Part shown: in pieces, positions 33,350-40,556 of the stretch | Position numbering within the stretch: position 1 is the stretch's first letter | Layout of the letters: each line of letters starts with the position of its first letter | From: Streptomyces sp. QL37 | GTDB taxonomy: Bacteria > Actinomycetota > Actinomycetes > Streptomycetales > Streptomycetaceae | DNA length: 64,000 nucleotides | Direction of reading: 5' to 3' | Assembly: GCF_002941025.1 (NCBI RefSeq) | Contig: NZ_PTJS01000001.1 | Location: 6,791,960-6,855,959, forward strand | Position numbers and translations under genes: made by a program | Notes under the pieces: model-generated | The model's database searches: none | The model's input: only the letters and a program-made list of their open reading frames with translations | Told to the model about the DNA's origin: nothing

Positions 33350-33670
33350 GGGTACCTCTCCTCTGCCCTGGATCCCTGCGCGCTCGACCGGGTTGTGTAC
33401 GTTCCCAGTCCCGTTCCCCGGCCCGTTCCGGGGACGAGAGGGGACCGGTGCGCACCCCGGAAGCGCTTCGACGCGTGCGCCTTCCAGTAAGGCGTAACAC
33501 GGCGAAAACCTGAAGCCCCTGGTCCACTTCTTCTCCATCGGCGGCCGGCCCGCGGCCGGGACGACCTGGGTGCGCGCCGCACAAGACGTAACACAGCGAA
33601 AACCTGAAATGCTCATGACCGGTGAACAATCCGGCTGACCGCCGCGTGAACCGTACACAAGGAGGAGTGC
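33350..33670. promoter_or_regulatory. Divergent control region with two 22-bp GlnR-like repeats
   Basis: Two direct repeats, 33493-33514 and 33587-33608, differ at one base and are 94 bp apart. Each reads GTAAC-N6-AAAAC followed by cctgaa. This is one base from the GlnR half-box GTnAC-N6-GAAAC known for Streptomyces nitrogen genes. They precede the nucleobase permease gene, whose ribosome site is aaggagg at about 33659. Confidence 0.6.
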
Positions 33671-35170
33671 ATGCCGGACACATCCGAACCCACCGCGCCC
33701 GTAGGCAAGACCGAGGGCGCCACGGCCCCCGCGCCCCCGGAGGCGCGGGCTCCGGCCGACGGCCGCCGGGGCGCGGTCGACCGCTTCTTCTCCATCAGCG
33801 CCCGCGGCTCCGACTTCGGGCGTGAGATACGAGGCGGTTTCGCCACCTTCTTCACGATGGCCTACATCCTGGTGCTCAACCCGATCATCCTCGGCTCGGC
33901 CGAGGACAAGTTCGGCAACCACCTCTCGGGGCCCCAACTCGTCACCGCCACCGCCCTGGTGGCCGCCGTGATGACCGTCGTCATGGGGCTCGGCGGCAAT
34001 CTGCCGCTCGCCCTCGCCGCGGGCCTCGGCCTCAACGCCGTCGCCGCCTTCCAGCTCGCGCCGCTGATGAGCTGGCCCGACGCGATGGGCCTCATCGTCA
34101 TCGAGGGCCTGCTGATCTGCGTCCTCGTGGTCACCGGGCTCCGCGAGGCGATCATGCACGCGATCCCGCCGTCCCTCAAGCAGGCCATCAGCGTGGGCAT
34201 CGGGCTCTTCATCGCCTTCATCGGCTTCGTCGACGCCGGCTTCGTCTCCCGCATCCCCGGCGACACCGGCTCCGTCCCCGTCCAGCTCGGAGCCACCGGG
34301 CACCTGTCCGGCTGGCCGGTCCTGGTCTTCTGCGTCGGTGTGCTGCTCACCGTCGCGCTGCTCGCCCGCCGGGTGAAGGGCGCCATCCTCATCAGCATCG
34401 TCGTGGCGACCGTGGTTGCGGTGATCATCAACGGGATCGCCGACATCGCTCCCGCCGCATGGGGTCTGACCGTCCCCGCCGTCCCCGACGACCTGGTGGC
34501 GGCGCCGGACTTCGGGCTGATCGGCTCCTTCAGCCTCTTCGGCGCGTTCCAGCAGGTCGGTGTGATCACCATCGTGCTGCTGGTCTTCACCCTGCTGCTG
34601 AGCGACTTCTTCGACACGATGGGCACCGTCGTCGGTGTCTCGCACGAGGCCGGACTCCTCGACCGGGACGGCAAGGTGCCGAATCTGGGCCGCGTCCTGC
34701 TCATCGACGGTGCGGCCGCCGTCGCGGGCGGCGCGGCCTCCGCTTCCTCCGCCACGTCCTACGTCGAGTCGACGGCGGGCGTCGGCGAGGGCGCCCGCAC
34801 CGGCTTCGCCTCACTGGTCACCGGCGCCCTCTTCGCCGTGGCGCTGTTCCTCACCCCGCTCGCCACGATCGTCCCCGCCCAGGCGGCGGCGCCGGCCCTG
34901 GTCGCGGTCGGATTCCTGCTGATGGCCCAGGTGCGGCACATCGACTGGGAGAAGTACGAGATCGCCATCCCGGCCTTCCTCACGATCGCCGTGATGCCGT
35001 TCACCTACTCGATCACCAACGGCATCGGCGCGGGCTTCGTCGCCTACGTCGTGATCAAGGCCGTCCTCGGGAGGGCCAGGGAGGTCCACTGGCTGCTGTG
35101 GGGTACCGCGGCCCTGTTCGCGGTGTACTTCGCCATCGACCCGGTCGAGCAGCTGCTCGGCGTGCGGTAG
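33671..35170 (+). CDS. NCS2-family nucleobase (purine) permease, AzgA/PbuG type
   Basis: This 499-residue polytopic membrane protein has the N-terminal 'GSDFGREIRGGFATFFTMAY', the 'LAAGLGLNAVAAFQL' helix with the conserved Asn of adenine/guanine/hypoxanthine permeases, 'LLLSDFFDTMGTVVGVSHEA', and 'SSATSYVESTAGVGEGARTG', a hallmark of the AzgA subfamily. It imports purine bases with protons. The first 50 residues are Pro/Ala-rich and cytoplasmic. Upstream GlnR-like repeats suggest nitrogen control, which would suit purine use as a nitrogen source. Confidence 0.92.
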   Translation: MPDTSEPTAPVGKTEGATAPAPPEARAPADGRRGAVDRFFSISARGSDFGREIRGGFATFFTMAYILVLNPIILGSAEDKFGNHLSGPQLVTATALVAAVMTVVMGLGGNLPLALAAGLGLNAVAAFQLAPLMSWPDAMGLIVIEGLLICVLVVTGLREAIMHAIPPSLKQAISVGIGLFIAFIGFVDAGFVSRIPGDTGSVPVQLGATGHLSGWPVLVFCVGVLLTVALLARRVKGAILISIVVATVVAVIINGIADIAPAAWGLTVPAVPDDLVAAPDFGLIGSFSLFGAFQQVGVITIVLLVFTLLLSDFFDTMGTVVGVSHEAGLLDRDGKVPNLGRVLLIDGAAAVAGGAASASSATSYVESTAGVGEGARTGFASLVTGALFAVALFLTPLATIVPAQAAAPALVAVGFLLMAQVRHIDWEKYEIAIPAFLTIAVMPFTYSITNGIGAGFVAYVVIKAVLGRAREVHWLLWGTAALFAVYFAIDPVEQLLGVR

Positions 35171-35184
35171 CCGGAACCGCCCGG

Positions 35185-35233
35185 CGGCGCCCCGTGCCCC
35201 GACGCCTGAAGGCCGACGGGGCGCGGGGCGCCG
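35185..35233. terminator. Bidirectional terminator after purine permease
   Basis: A 17-bp stem with one G-T wobble (35185-35201 with 35217-35233) and a 15-nt loop lies between convergent genes. Confidence 0.8.
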
Positions 35234-35260
35234 GTGCCGAGTCGCCCCGGCTGTTCCCGG

Positions 35261-35842
35261 TTACCCGATTTCGAGGTCGATGACCTGGTAGAACGCGTGA
35301 CCGGTGTCCGCCACCTCCCACACCGCCAGGAGCACGTGGTAGCCCTGGCGGCCGTCGGGAAGGGGGACGCTGTGGACGGTCGGGCTCTCGGGGAAGAGGT
35401 CTTCCGCCGCCCAGTGCGGCTGGCCGCTGTTCTGGTACGTCGCGACCGGGTTCGTGTCGAACTGGGCCCGGGAGAGAGGCTTCGCCGGGTCCCAGCCGTC
35501 CTTGGTGAGGAAGTAGTTCCACCGGCGGGTCTTGTGTGCGGCGTGGTACTGCCAGGTGATCTCCAGAGCCTCACCGGCGCTCACCGGGTGCTTCTGCCAC
35601 CCCTGTCGCGAGTCGGGCTCGTCGAGCTTGGCGGCGAAGTCCTTGCCGGCACTGGCGATCCGGCCGTCCTCCGGCGGCTGCGCGTTGGGGACATCGTCCG
35701 GTGCGTAGGGGTCCCGGAGGCCGGAATCCGTCCCGGGGAAGAACTTCCCGGCCTCCAGGCCTGCGGCCTGCCAGTCCGCCAGGTACAGCTGGGCCCTGGA
35801 CCTGGGGCTGGTGACCGCACCGTGCCGCGCTTCTCGTTCCAC
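35261..35842 (-). CDS. AA10 lytic polysaccharide monooxygenase without signal peptide
   Basis: The 193-residue product keeps the AA10 copper site: His7 in 'EARHGAVTSPRSRAQ' (expected mature N-terminus), His103 in 'YHAAHKTRRWNYFLTK', and the axial Phe region 'GHAFYQVIDLEIG'. Conserved 'FDTNPVATY' and 'HVLLAVWEVADT' also match chitin/cellulose LPMOs. Only six residues precede the histidine, and no secretion signal is encoded. The GTG start is well supported by 'aaggag' six bases upstream, and no upstream frame supplies a leader. The histidine brace requires a free N-terminal His, so this form must be trimmed or is non-canonical. Intracellular or piggy-back export is unresolved. Confidence 0.9.
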   Translation of the reverse strand: MEREARHGAVTSPRSRAQLYLADWQAAGLEAGKFFPGTDSGLRDPYAPDDVPNAQPPEDGRIASAGKDFAAKLDEPDSRQGWQKHPVSAGEALEITWQYHAAHKTRRWNYFLTKDGWDPAKPLSRAQFDTNPVATYQNSGQPHWAAEDLFPESPTVHSVPLPDGRQGYHVLLAVWEVADTGHAFYQVIDLEIG

Positions 35843-35999
35843 AGATGTCTCCTTGAGCTGCGAGGGGCGCCCTACTGGGGCCCCGCGAACCCAAGGTATC
35901 CACGCGGCTACCCTCTGTGAGATGAGGGTTCGCGCGATTCACTCCATGGGGTTGCCGAGCCGATCATCATCACCCGCGAGGCGCCCGGGCCGGGGACCG

Positions 36000-36027
36000 C
36001 CGCCACCGCCCCGCCGGGCGGTGGCGG
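36000..36027. terminator. Hairpin downstream of the penicillin-binding-protein gene
   Basis: A perfect 12-bp stem (36000-36011 with 36016-36027) with a cgcc loop lies about 27 bp past the minus-strand stop codon. Confidence 0.7.
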
Positions 36028-36063
36028 AACCTCTCATCCCTTCGCGGAACCTCTCATCCCTTC
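36024..36063. repeat. 20-bp tandem duplication at the end of the penicillin-binding-protein gene
   Basis: Bases 36024-36043 and 36044-36063 are identical. The second copy includes the stop codon (36054-36056), so the repeat duplicates the tail of the gene with its stop. Confidence 0.9.
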
Positions 36064-37562
36064 AGGGCCGCCTTCATCATCTTCTGCGCGATCGGCGCCG
36101 CCAGGCCGTTGCCGCTGACCTCGGAGCGGGCCGCCCCGGAGTCCTCGACGACCACCGCGACCGCGACCTGCTTGCCGGTGGACGCGTCCTTCGCGTACGA
36201 CGTGAACCAGGCGTACGGGGTGTTGCTGTTGTCCACGCCGTTCTGCGCGGTCCCCGTCTTGCCGCCCACCTCGGCGCCGTCGATCTTCGCGTTGCTGCCG
36301 GTCCCCTTCTCCACGACGGTGACCATCGCGCTGCGCAGCTGCTCGGCCGTCGACTCCTTCACGACCCGTTCGGTGTCGCCGTCCGGATACTCCTGGAGCG
36401 TGGAGCCGTCGGCGTCGGTCACCTTCGCGACCATGTGCGGCGAAGCCAGCTCGCCGCCGTTGGAGAGGGCGGCCGAGACCATGGCCATCTGCATCGGGGT
36501 CGCGGTCACCTCGAACTGGCCGATGCCGGTCAGCGCCGTCTGCGCCTTGTCCATGCCGGTCGGATACACGCTCTCCGACGCCCGCACCGGCACGTCCAGC
36601 TTCGCCGTGTCGAACCCGAAGGCGTCCGCCATCGCCTTCAGCTTGTCCTGGCCGAGATCGGCCGCGACCTTCGCGAAGACGTTGTTGCACGAGTACTGGA
36701 GGGCGGTGCGCAGCGTGGCGTTCTCGCAGGGGGCCGAGGGGTTCTCGTTCGACAGGACGGTGCTCGTGTTCGGCAGGGTGTACGGGTCGGGGCTGTCGGT
36801 GGGGTCGTCGACCGAGTCGTACAGGCCGTTCTCCAGCGCCGCCGAGGCCACCACCAGCTTGAACGTCGAACCGGGCGGCAGCGGCTGCCGCAGCGCCCGG
36901 TTGACCAGCGGCTTGGTCTTGTCGTCGAGCAGCTTCTGCCAGGCGTCGCCGTCGTTCGTCCCGCTGATGTCGGAGGGATCGTACGAGGGGGAGGAGGCCA
37001 TCCCCAGGATCCGCCCGGTCCCCGGGTCCATCGCGACCGCCGCGCCCCGGTCGTCACCGAGTGCCTCGACGGCGGCCTTCTGCACGTCCGGGTCGATGGT
37101 CGTGAGCACATCGCCGGGGGACGCCTGCTCACCGGTGAGCAGATCGGTGGGATTCTTCAGCCGGTCGTCCGTGCCGTCGAGGACATCGCTGTAGATGCCT
37201 TCCAGCTGGGTGGCGCCGTAGGCCTGCGAGCTGTAGCCGGTGACCGCCGCGTACAGCTCGCCCTGGGTGTAGGTGCGCTTGTAGCGGAGGTCGTCGCCGT
37301 CCGTCTCCTTCGAACCGGTGACCGGTGAACCGGCCACGATGATGTCGCCGAGCGGCTGCGCGTACTGCGCGATGGTGTTCCGCCGGTTGTGTTCGTCGTC
37401 TGCGAGCGCCCGGCCGTCGTACGCCTGCACCCAGGTCGCCCGCACCAGCAGGGCGAGGACCATGAGCAGACAGAAGACCGAAGCGCGCCTGATCGTCTTG
37501 TTCATCCCGATGGAGGGACGAGCGGGAGCGCCGGAGTCGTTCCCGTTCGTGTTCCTTCTCAC
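36054..37562 (-). CDS. Penicillin-binding transpeptidase (PbpA/FtsI-like class B PBP)
   Basis: This 502-residue protein has one N-terminal membrane anchor ('ASVFCLLMVLALLVRATWVQ') and an N-terminal pedestal. The transpeptidase domain has the active-site Ser232-Lys235 in 'PPGSTFKLVVAS', the SxN motif at 291-293 ('YSCNNVF') and KTG at 435 ('VGGKTGTAQN'). It cross-links peptidoglycan during growth, septation or sporulation. The frame starts with a weak GTG at 37562; family members usually begin at 'MNKTIRR', which corresponds to the ATG at 37505, so the latter may be the real start. It stands apart from any division cluster and is probably an extra paralogue. Confidence 0.9.
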   Translation of the reverse strand: MRRNTNGNDSGAPARPSIGMNKTIRRASVFCLLMVLALLVRATWVQAYDGRALADDEHNRRNTIAQYAQPLGDIIVAGSPVTGSKETDGDDLRYKRTYTQGELYAAVTGYSSQAYGATQLEGIYSDVLDGTDDRLKNPTDLLTGEQASPGDVLTTIDPDVQKAAVEALGDDRGAAVAMDPGTGRILGMASSPSYDPSDISGTNDGDAWQKLLDDKTKPLVNRALRQPLPPGSTFKLVVASAALENGLYDSVDDPTDSPDPYTLPNTSTVLSNENPSAPCENATLRTALQYSCNNVFAKVAADLGQDKLKAMADAFGFDTAKLDVPVRASESVYPTGMDKAQTALTGIGQFEVTATPMQMAMVSAALSNGGELASPHMVAKVTDADGSTLQEYPDGDTERVVKESTAEQLRSAMVTVVEKGTGSNAKIDGAEVGGKTGTAQNGVDNSNTPYAWFTSYAKDASTGKQVAVAVVVEDSGAARSEVSGNGLAAPIAQKMMKAALKG

Positions 37563-37597
37563 CGGTTTCTCAGGCGCGGGAACGGATCGGCCGGACG

Positions 37598-38716
37598 CTA
37601 CTCGTCCCCGACGAACATGCTGATCAGGCTGTGAGGTGTGTCGTCGCCGAAGAGGAGCTCGTGGAGCTGGTCTCCATCGGTGGCGGCTTCGGCGCTTCGG
37701 GGGAACATGGCCTGCTCGTATGCGGTGAGCGCGGCCTCGACGTCATCGGGGTGCGCGGCGACGGCCTTGCCGAGTTCGGCGCCGTCGAGCATGGCCAGGT
37801 TGGCGCCTTCGCCGTTCGGGGCCGAGAGGTGGGCGGCGTCGCCGAGCAGGGTCACCCCCGGCATCCGGTCCCACCGGTGCCCGACGGGCAGGGCGCTGAG
37901 GGTGCGCAGGACCGGCGGGGTCTCGCCGTCGGTGATCAGCGCGGTGAGCTCCGGTGCCCAGCCCTCGAACTCCTGCGCGATCCGTGCGGTGGCCGCTTCG
38001 GAGTCGTCGAAATCGACGGCGGCGAACCAGTCCCGCGACTCGGAGAGCGCCACGTAGGTGTGGAGGGTCCCGCCGCTCTCCCGGTGAGCCTGAATCCCCT
38101 TGCCCGGCGCGAGCGCGAAGAGTGCCCCGCCGCCGACCGCCTTCGCGGCGGCCGGGTGCCGGGTGTCGGCGTCGAACAGGTAGGTCTCGACGAACGACCT
38201 GCCGGTGTATTCGGGTGTGGCGGTGGAGAGCAGCGGCCGGACCCGCGACCAGGCACCGTCCGCGCCGACCAGCAGGCTCGTGACCACGGTGGCGCCGTCG
38301 GCGAACGTCACCTCGTGACGGCCCCCGCCGAGGGCGCGGACGCCGCTCACCTTGTGCCCCCACCGGACGGTTCCGGCCGGGAGCGATTCGAGCAGGATCC
38401 GTCGCAGCTCGCCGCGCAGCACCTCGGGGCGTCCACGCGCGCTGTCGTCGTCGAACAGTACGGTCCCGTCCGGGGCGAGGACCCGTGTCGCCTCGCGGCC
38501 CTCGAGGACGAGGCCGCGGAACTCGTCCATCAGGTCCGCCGCCCGGAGGGCGGGCTGGCCGTTCTCCTCGTGGATGTCGAGCATCCCGCCCTGCGATCGC
38601 GCCGTCGCGGAGGCCTCCGCCTCGTAGACCGTCGCCGGTATGCCGTGTACGTGGAGGACGCGGGCGAGGGTCAGCCCGCCGAGTCCCGCGCCGATGATCG
38701 TGACGTGAGTGGTCAT
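37598..38716 (-). CDS. FAD-dependent monooxygenase (TetX/aromatic hydroxylase family)
   Basis: About 372 residues starting at the ATG at 38716. The FAD/NAD(P) motifs are GxGxxG in 'VTIIGAGLGGLTLARVL', the DG motif in 'LLVGADGAWSRVRPLL', and the GD motif in 'GVTLLGDAAHLSAPNGEGAN'. The family hydroxylates aromatic or polyketide compounds, including antibiotics (TetX). It is divergent from a TetR regulator, and three operator-like palindromes lie between them, so it is probably an inducible detoxification enzyme. It is not linked to a biosynthetic operon. Confidence 0.9.
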   Translation of the reverse strand: MTTHVTIIGAGLGGLTLARVLHVHGIPATVYEAEASATARSQGGMLDIHEENGQPALRAADLMDEFRGLVLEGREATRVLAPDGTVLFDDDSARGRPEVLRGELRRILLESLPAGTVRWGHKVSGVRALGGGRHEVTFADGATVVTSLLVGADGAWSRVRPLLSTATPEYTGRSFVETYLFDADTRHPAAAKAVGGGALFALAPGKGIQAHRESGGTLHTYVALSESRDWFAAVDFDDSEAATARIAQEFEGWAPELTALITDGETPPVLRTLSALPVGHRWDRMPGVTLLGDAAHLSAPNGEGANLAMLDGAELGKAVAAHPDDVEAALTAYEQAMFPRSAEAATDGDQLHELLFGDDTPHSLISMFVGDE

Positions 38717-38767
38717 GGTGCTTCCTTCCGTGTCGCCGCCTCCCGGGCGAGGCACCCGGAGCATCTG

Positions 38768-38833
38768 TGGAATGTCGTTCCACAGGAAGCGTGGAGCGGC
38801 GTTCCAGGGATGTCAAGCTGGAATGGGGTTCCA
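38768..38833. promoter_or_regulatory. Three 15-bp operator copies TGGA(A/G)-N5-TTCCA
   Basis: The palindromes are at 38768-38782, 38792-38806 and 38819-38833, spaced 24 and 27 bp apart, in the 138 bp between the FAD monooxygenase and tetR-type genes. Two read TGGAA-N5-TTCCA and the middle one TGGAG-N5-TTCCA. They are the probable binding sites of the adjacent TetR protein. Confidence 0.8.
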
Positions 38834-38854
38834 GGCATGTGTCAGGATGTGCGC

Positions 38855-39583
38855 ATGGCAACCAGGGCGCGTCGCACCGAGCGACGCGAGGAGCCGCTCT
38901 CACGCGAGCGCATCGTCGAGGCCGCCGTCGGGCTGCTCGACGCGGCGGGTGAGGGCGGGCTGACGTTCCGGGCGCTTACCGAGCGCCTCGCCACCGGGCC
39001 CGGGGCGATCTACTGGCATGTGGCGAACAGGGGCGAGTTGCTCGACGCCGCGACCGAGGCCGTCGTGGCCGCCGCTCTGGTCGTCCAGCCCTCCGGGGCT
39101 CCGGGGCCGCCGCACCCGCCGCGCTCACCGCAGGGGGAGATCCGCGCTGTCGCTCTCGGGCTGTTCGACGAGGTCGAGGCGCACCCGTGGCTGGCCGCAC
39201 AGCTCGCCACGCAGCTCTCCCGCAAGCCCTGGCAGTCGGTGACGCCGCGGATCTTCGAACGCATCGGCCGGCAGGTCCGTGCGCTGGGGGTGCCCGAGGG
39301 CAGCCGGTTCACGGCGACCTCCGCGCTGGTGCACCACATCCTCGGCGCCGCCGGGCAGAACGCCGCGAACACCGAGAGCGCCCGTACTCTCGGGCCCGAC
39401 GCGGACCGCGGCGAGTTCCTCGACGCCGTGGCCGGGGCATGGGAAGAGCTCGATCCCGACGACTACCCGTTCACCCGGGCCGTCGCGGCCGAGATGCGCG
39501 ACCACGACGACCGGGCGCAGTTCCTCGCAGGGGTCGATCTCGTCCTCGCCGGCATCGCCGCGGTGCACCCGCCCGCCACGTAG
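38855..39583 (+). CDS. TetR-family repressor of the FAD monooxygenase
   Basis: About 242 residues from the ATG at 38855; another ATG six codons upstream (38837) is in frame. The HTH is 'LTFRALTERLATGPGAIYWH' followed by 'VANRGELLDAATEAV', the TetR(tet) subgroup. The C-terminal ligand domain ends 'QFLAGVDLVLAGIAAVHPPA'. It is divergently transcribed from the monooxygenase and should repress both genes through the three palindromes between them. The inducer is unknown, possibly an aromatic or tetracycline-like compound. Confidence 0.9.
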   Translation: MATRARRTERREEPLSRERIVEAAVGLLDAAGEGGLTFRALTERLATGPGAIYWHVANRGELLDAATEAVVAAALVVQPSGAPGPPHPPRSPQGEIRAVALGLFDEVEAHPWLAAQLATQLSRKPWQSVTPRIFERIGRQVRALGVPEGSRFTATSALVHHILGAAGQNAANTESARTLGPDADRGEFLDAVAGAWEELDPDDYPFTRAVAAEMRDHDDRAQFLAGVDLVLAGIAAVHPPAT

Positions 39584-39619
39584 CCGCCTCGGCCGGACGC
39601 CCGGGGCGTGGGGAGGCGG
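39584..39619. terminator. Weak stem-loop between tetR and iclR genes
   Basis: A 7-bp stem (ccgcctc at 39584-39590 with gaggcgg at 39613-39619) lies between convergent genes; the inner pairing is imperfect. Confidence 0.4.
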
Positions 39620-39631
39620 CCTGCGGGGCTG

Positions 39632-40402
39632 TCAGAGCCTGCGGGTCGCGAGGGTGAGCCGGTCGCGGGCGTCGAAGAGGGCGTCCTTGACCATCTGCTC
39701 GTGCGCCGGCGTGAGCCGGGCGACCGGCACCGAGCAGCTGATCGCGTCGCGCGCCGGAGTGCGGTACGGGATCGCGACGCCGAAGCAGCGCAGCCCCAGG
39801 GTGTTCTCCTCGCGGTCCACCGCGTAACCCTGCTCGCGGATCAGGTGCAGCTCCTCGATCAGCTTCTCGCGGTCGGTGAGGGTGTGCTCCGTCAGCGCCG
39901 GCAGTGTCTCGGGCAGCATCTTGCGGACCTGCTCGTCGCTGTGGGTGGCCAGCAGGGCCTTGCCGAGCGAGGTTGAGTGCGCGGGCAGCCGGCGGCCGAC
40001 ACGGGTGAAGGGCCGCAGATAGTGCTGGGACTGCCGGGTGGCGAGGTACACCACGTTCGTCCCGTCCAGCCGGGCCAGGTGGATGGTCTCCGTGGTGTCG
40101 TCGGAGAGCCGGTCCAGCGTGGGGCGGGCGGCCGCGACGACCTCGTCGCCGTCGATGTACGAGGTGCCGACGAGCAGGGCGCGTACGCCGATCCCGTACC
40201 GCGTGCCCGTGGCGTCGGTCTCCACCCAGCCGAGCTCCACCAGCGTCCGCAGCAGCATGTAGAGGCTGGACTTGGGGTAGCCGACCGCTTCCTGCACCGC
40301 GGCCAGCGAGTGCATACCGGGGCGCCCCGCGAAGTATTCGAGGAGTTCCACCGTCCGTACAGCGGACTTGACCTGTGCCCCACCGGACTCGCCAACCGAC
40401 AT
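39632..40402 (-). CDS. IclR-family transcriptional regulator
   Basis: This 256-residue protein has the N-terminal winged helix 'SAVRTVELLEYFAGRPGMHS' with 'AAVQEAVGYPKSSLYMLLRT', and a C-terminal effector domain with 'LPAHSTSLGKALLATHSDEQ', 'GYAVDREENTLGLRCFGVAI' and 'AISCSVPVARLTP'. IclR proteins of this kind usually repress divergent sugar-acid catabolic genes. Here the partner is the aldehyde dehydrogenase gene, with inverted repeats between them. Effectors are often 2-oxo acids or sugar acids. Confidence 0.92.
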   Translation of the reverse strand: MSVGESGGAQVKSAVRTVELLEYFAGRPGMHSLAAVQEAVGYPKSSLYMLLRTLVELGWVETDATGTRYGIGVRALLVGTSYIDGDEVVAAARPTLDRLSDDTTETIHLARLDGTNVVYLATRQSQHYLRPFTRVGRRLPAHSTSLGKALLATHSDEQVRKMLPETLPALTEHTLTDREKLIEELHLIREQGYAVDREENTLGLRCFGVAIPYRTPARDAISCSVPVARLTPAHEQMVKDALFDARDRLTLATRRL

Positions 40403-40473
40403 GCCTTATGTCCCTTCCAGCCTGCTTGTACGACCCTGCGACTTCTTGCCAACACGGAACGCCCGGAAATAGA

Positions 40474-40518
40474 GTTCCTGCGTATTCACGTTCAGGAACG
40501 CTGTTCAGAATACCGAAC
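40474..40518. promoter_or_regulatory. Candidate IclR operator upstream of the semialdehyde dehydrogenase gene
   Basis: Two dyads occur: GTTCCTG (40474-40480) with CAGGAAC (40493-40499), and GTTC-N8-GAAC at 40503-40518. They share the gttc/gaac core and lie directly upstream of the plus-strand gene. Confidence 0.6.
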
Positions 40519-40556
40519 AACCTCTCCTGTGTGGCAGTGGAACGGAAGGAAATACG

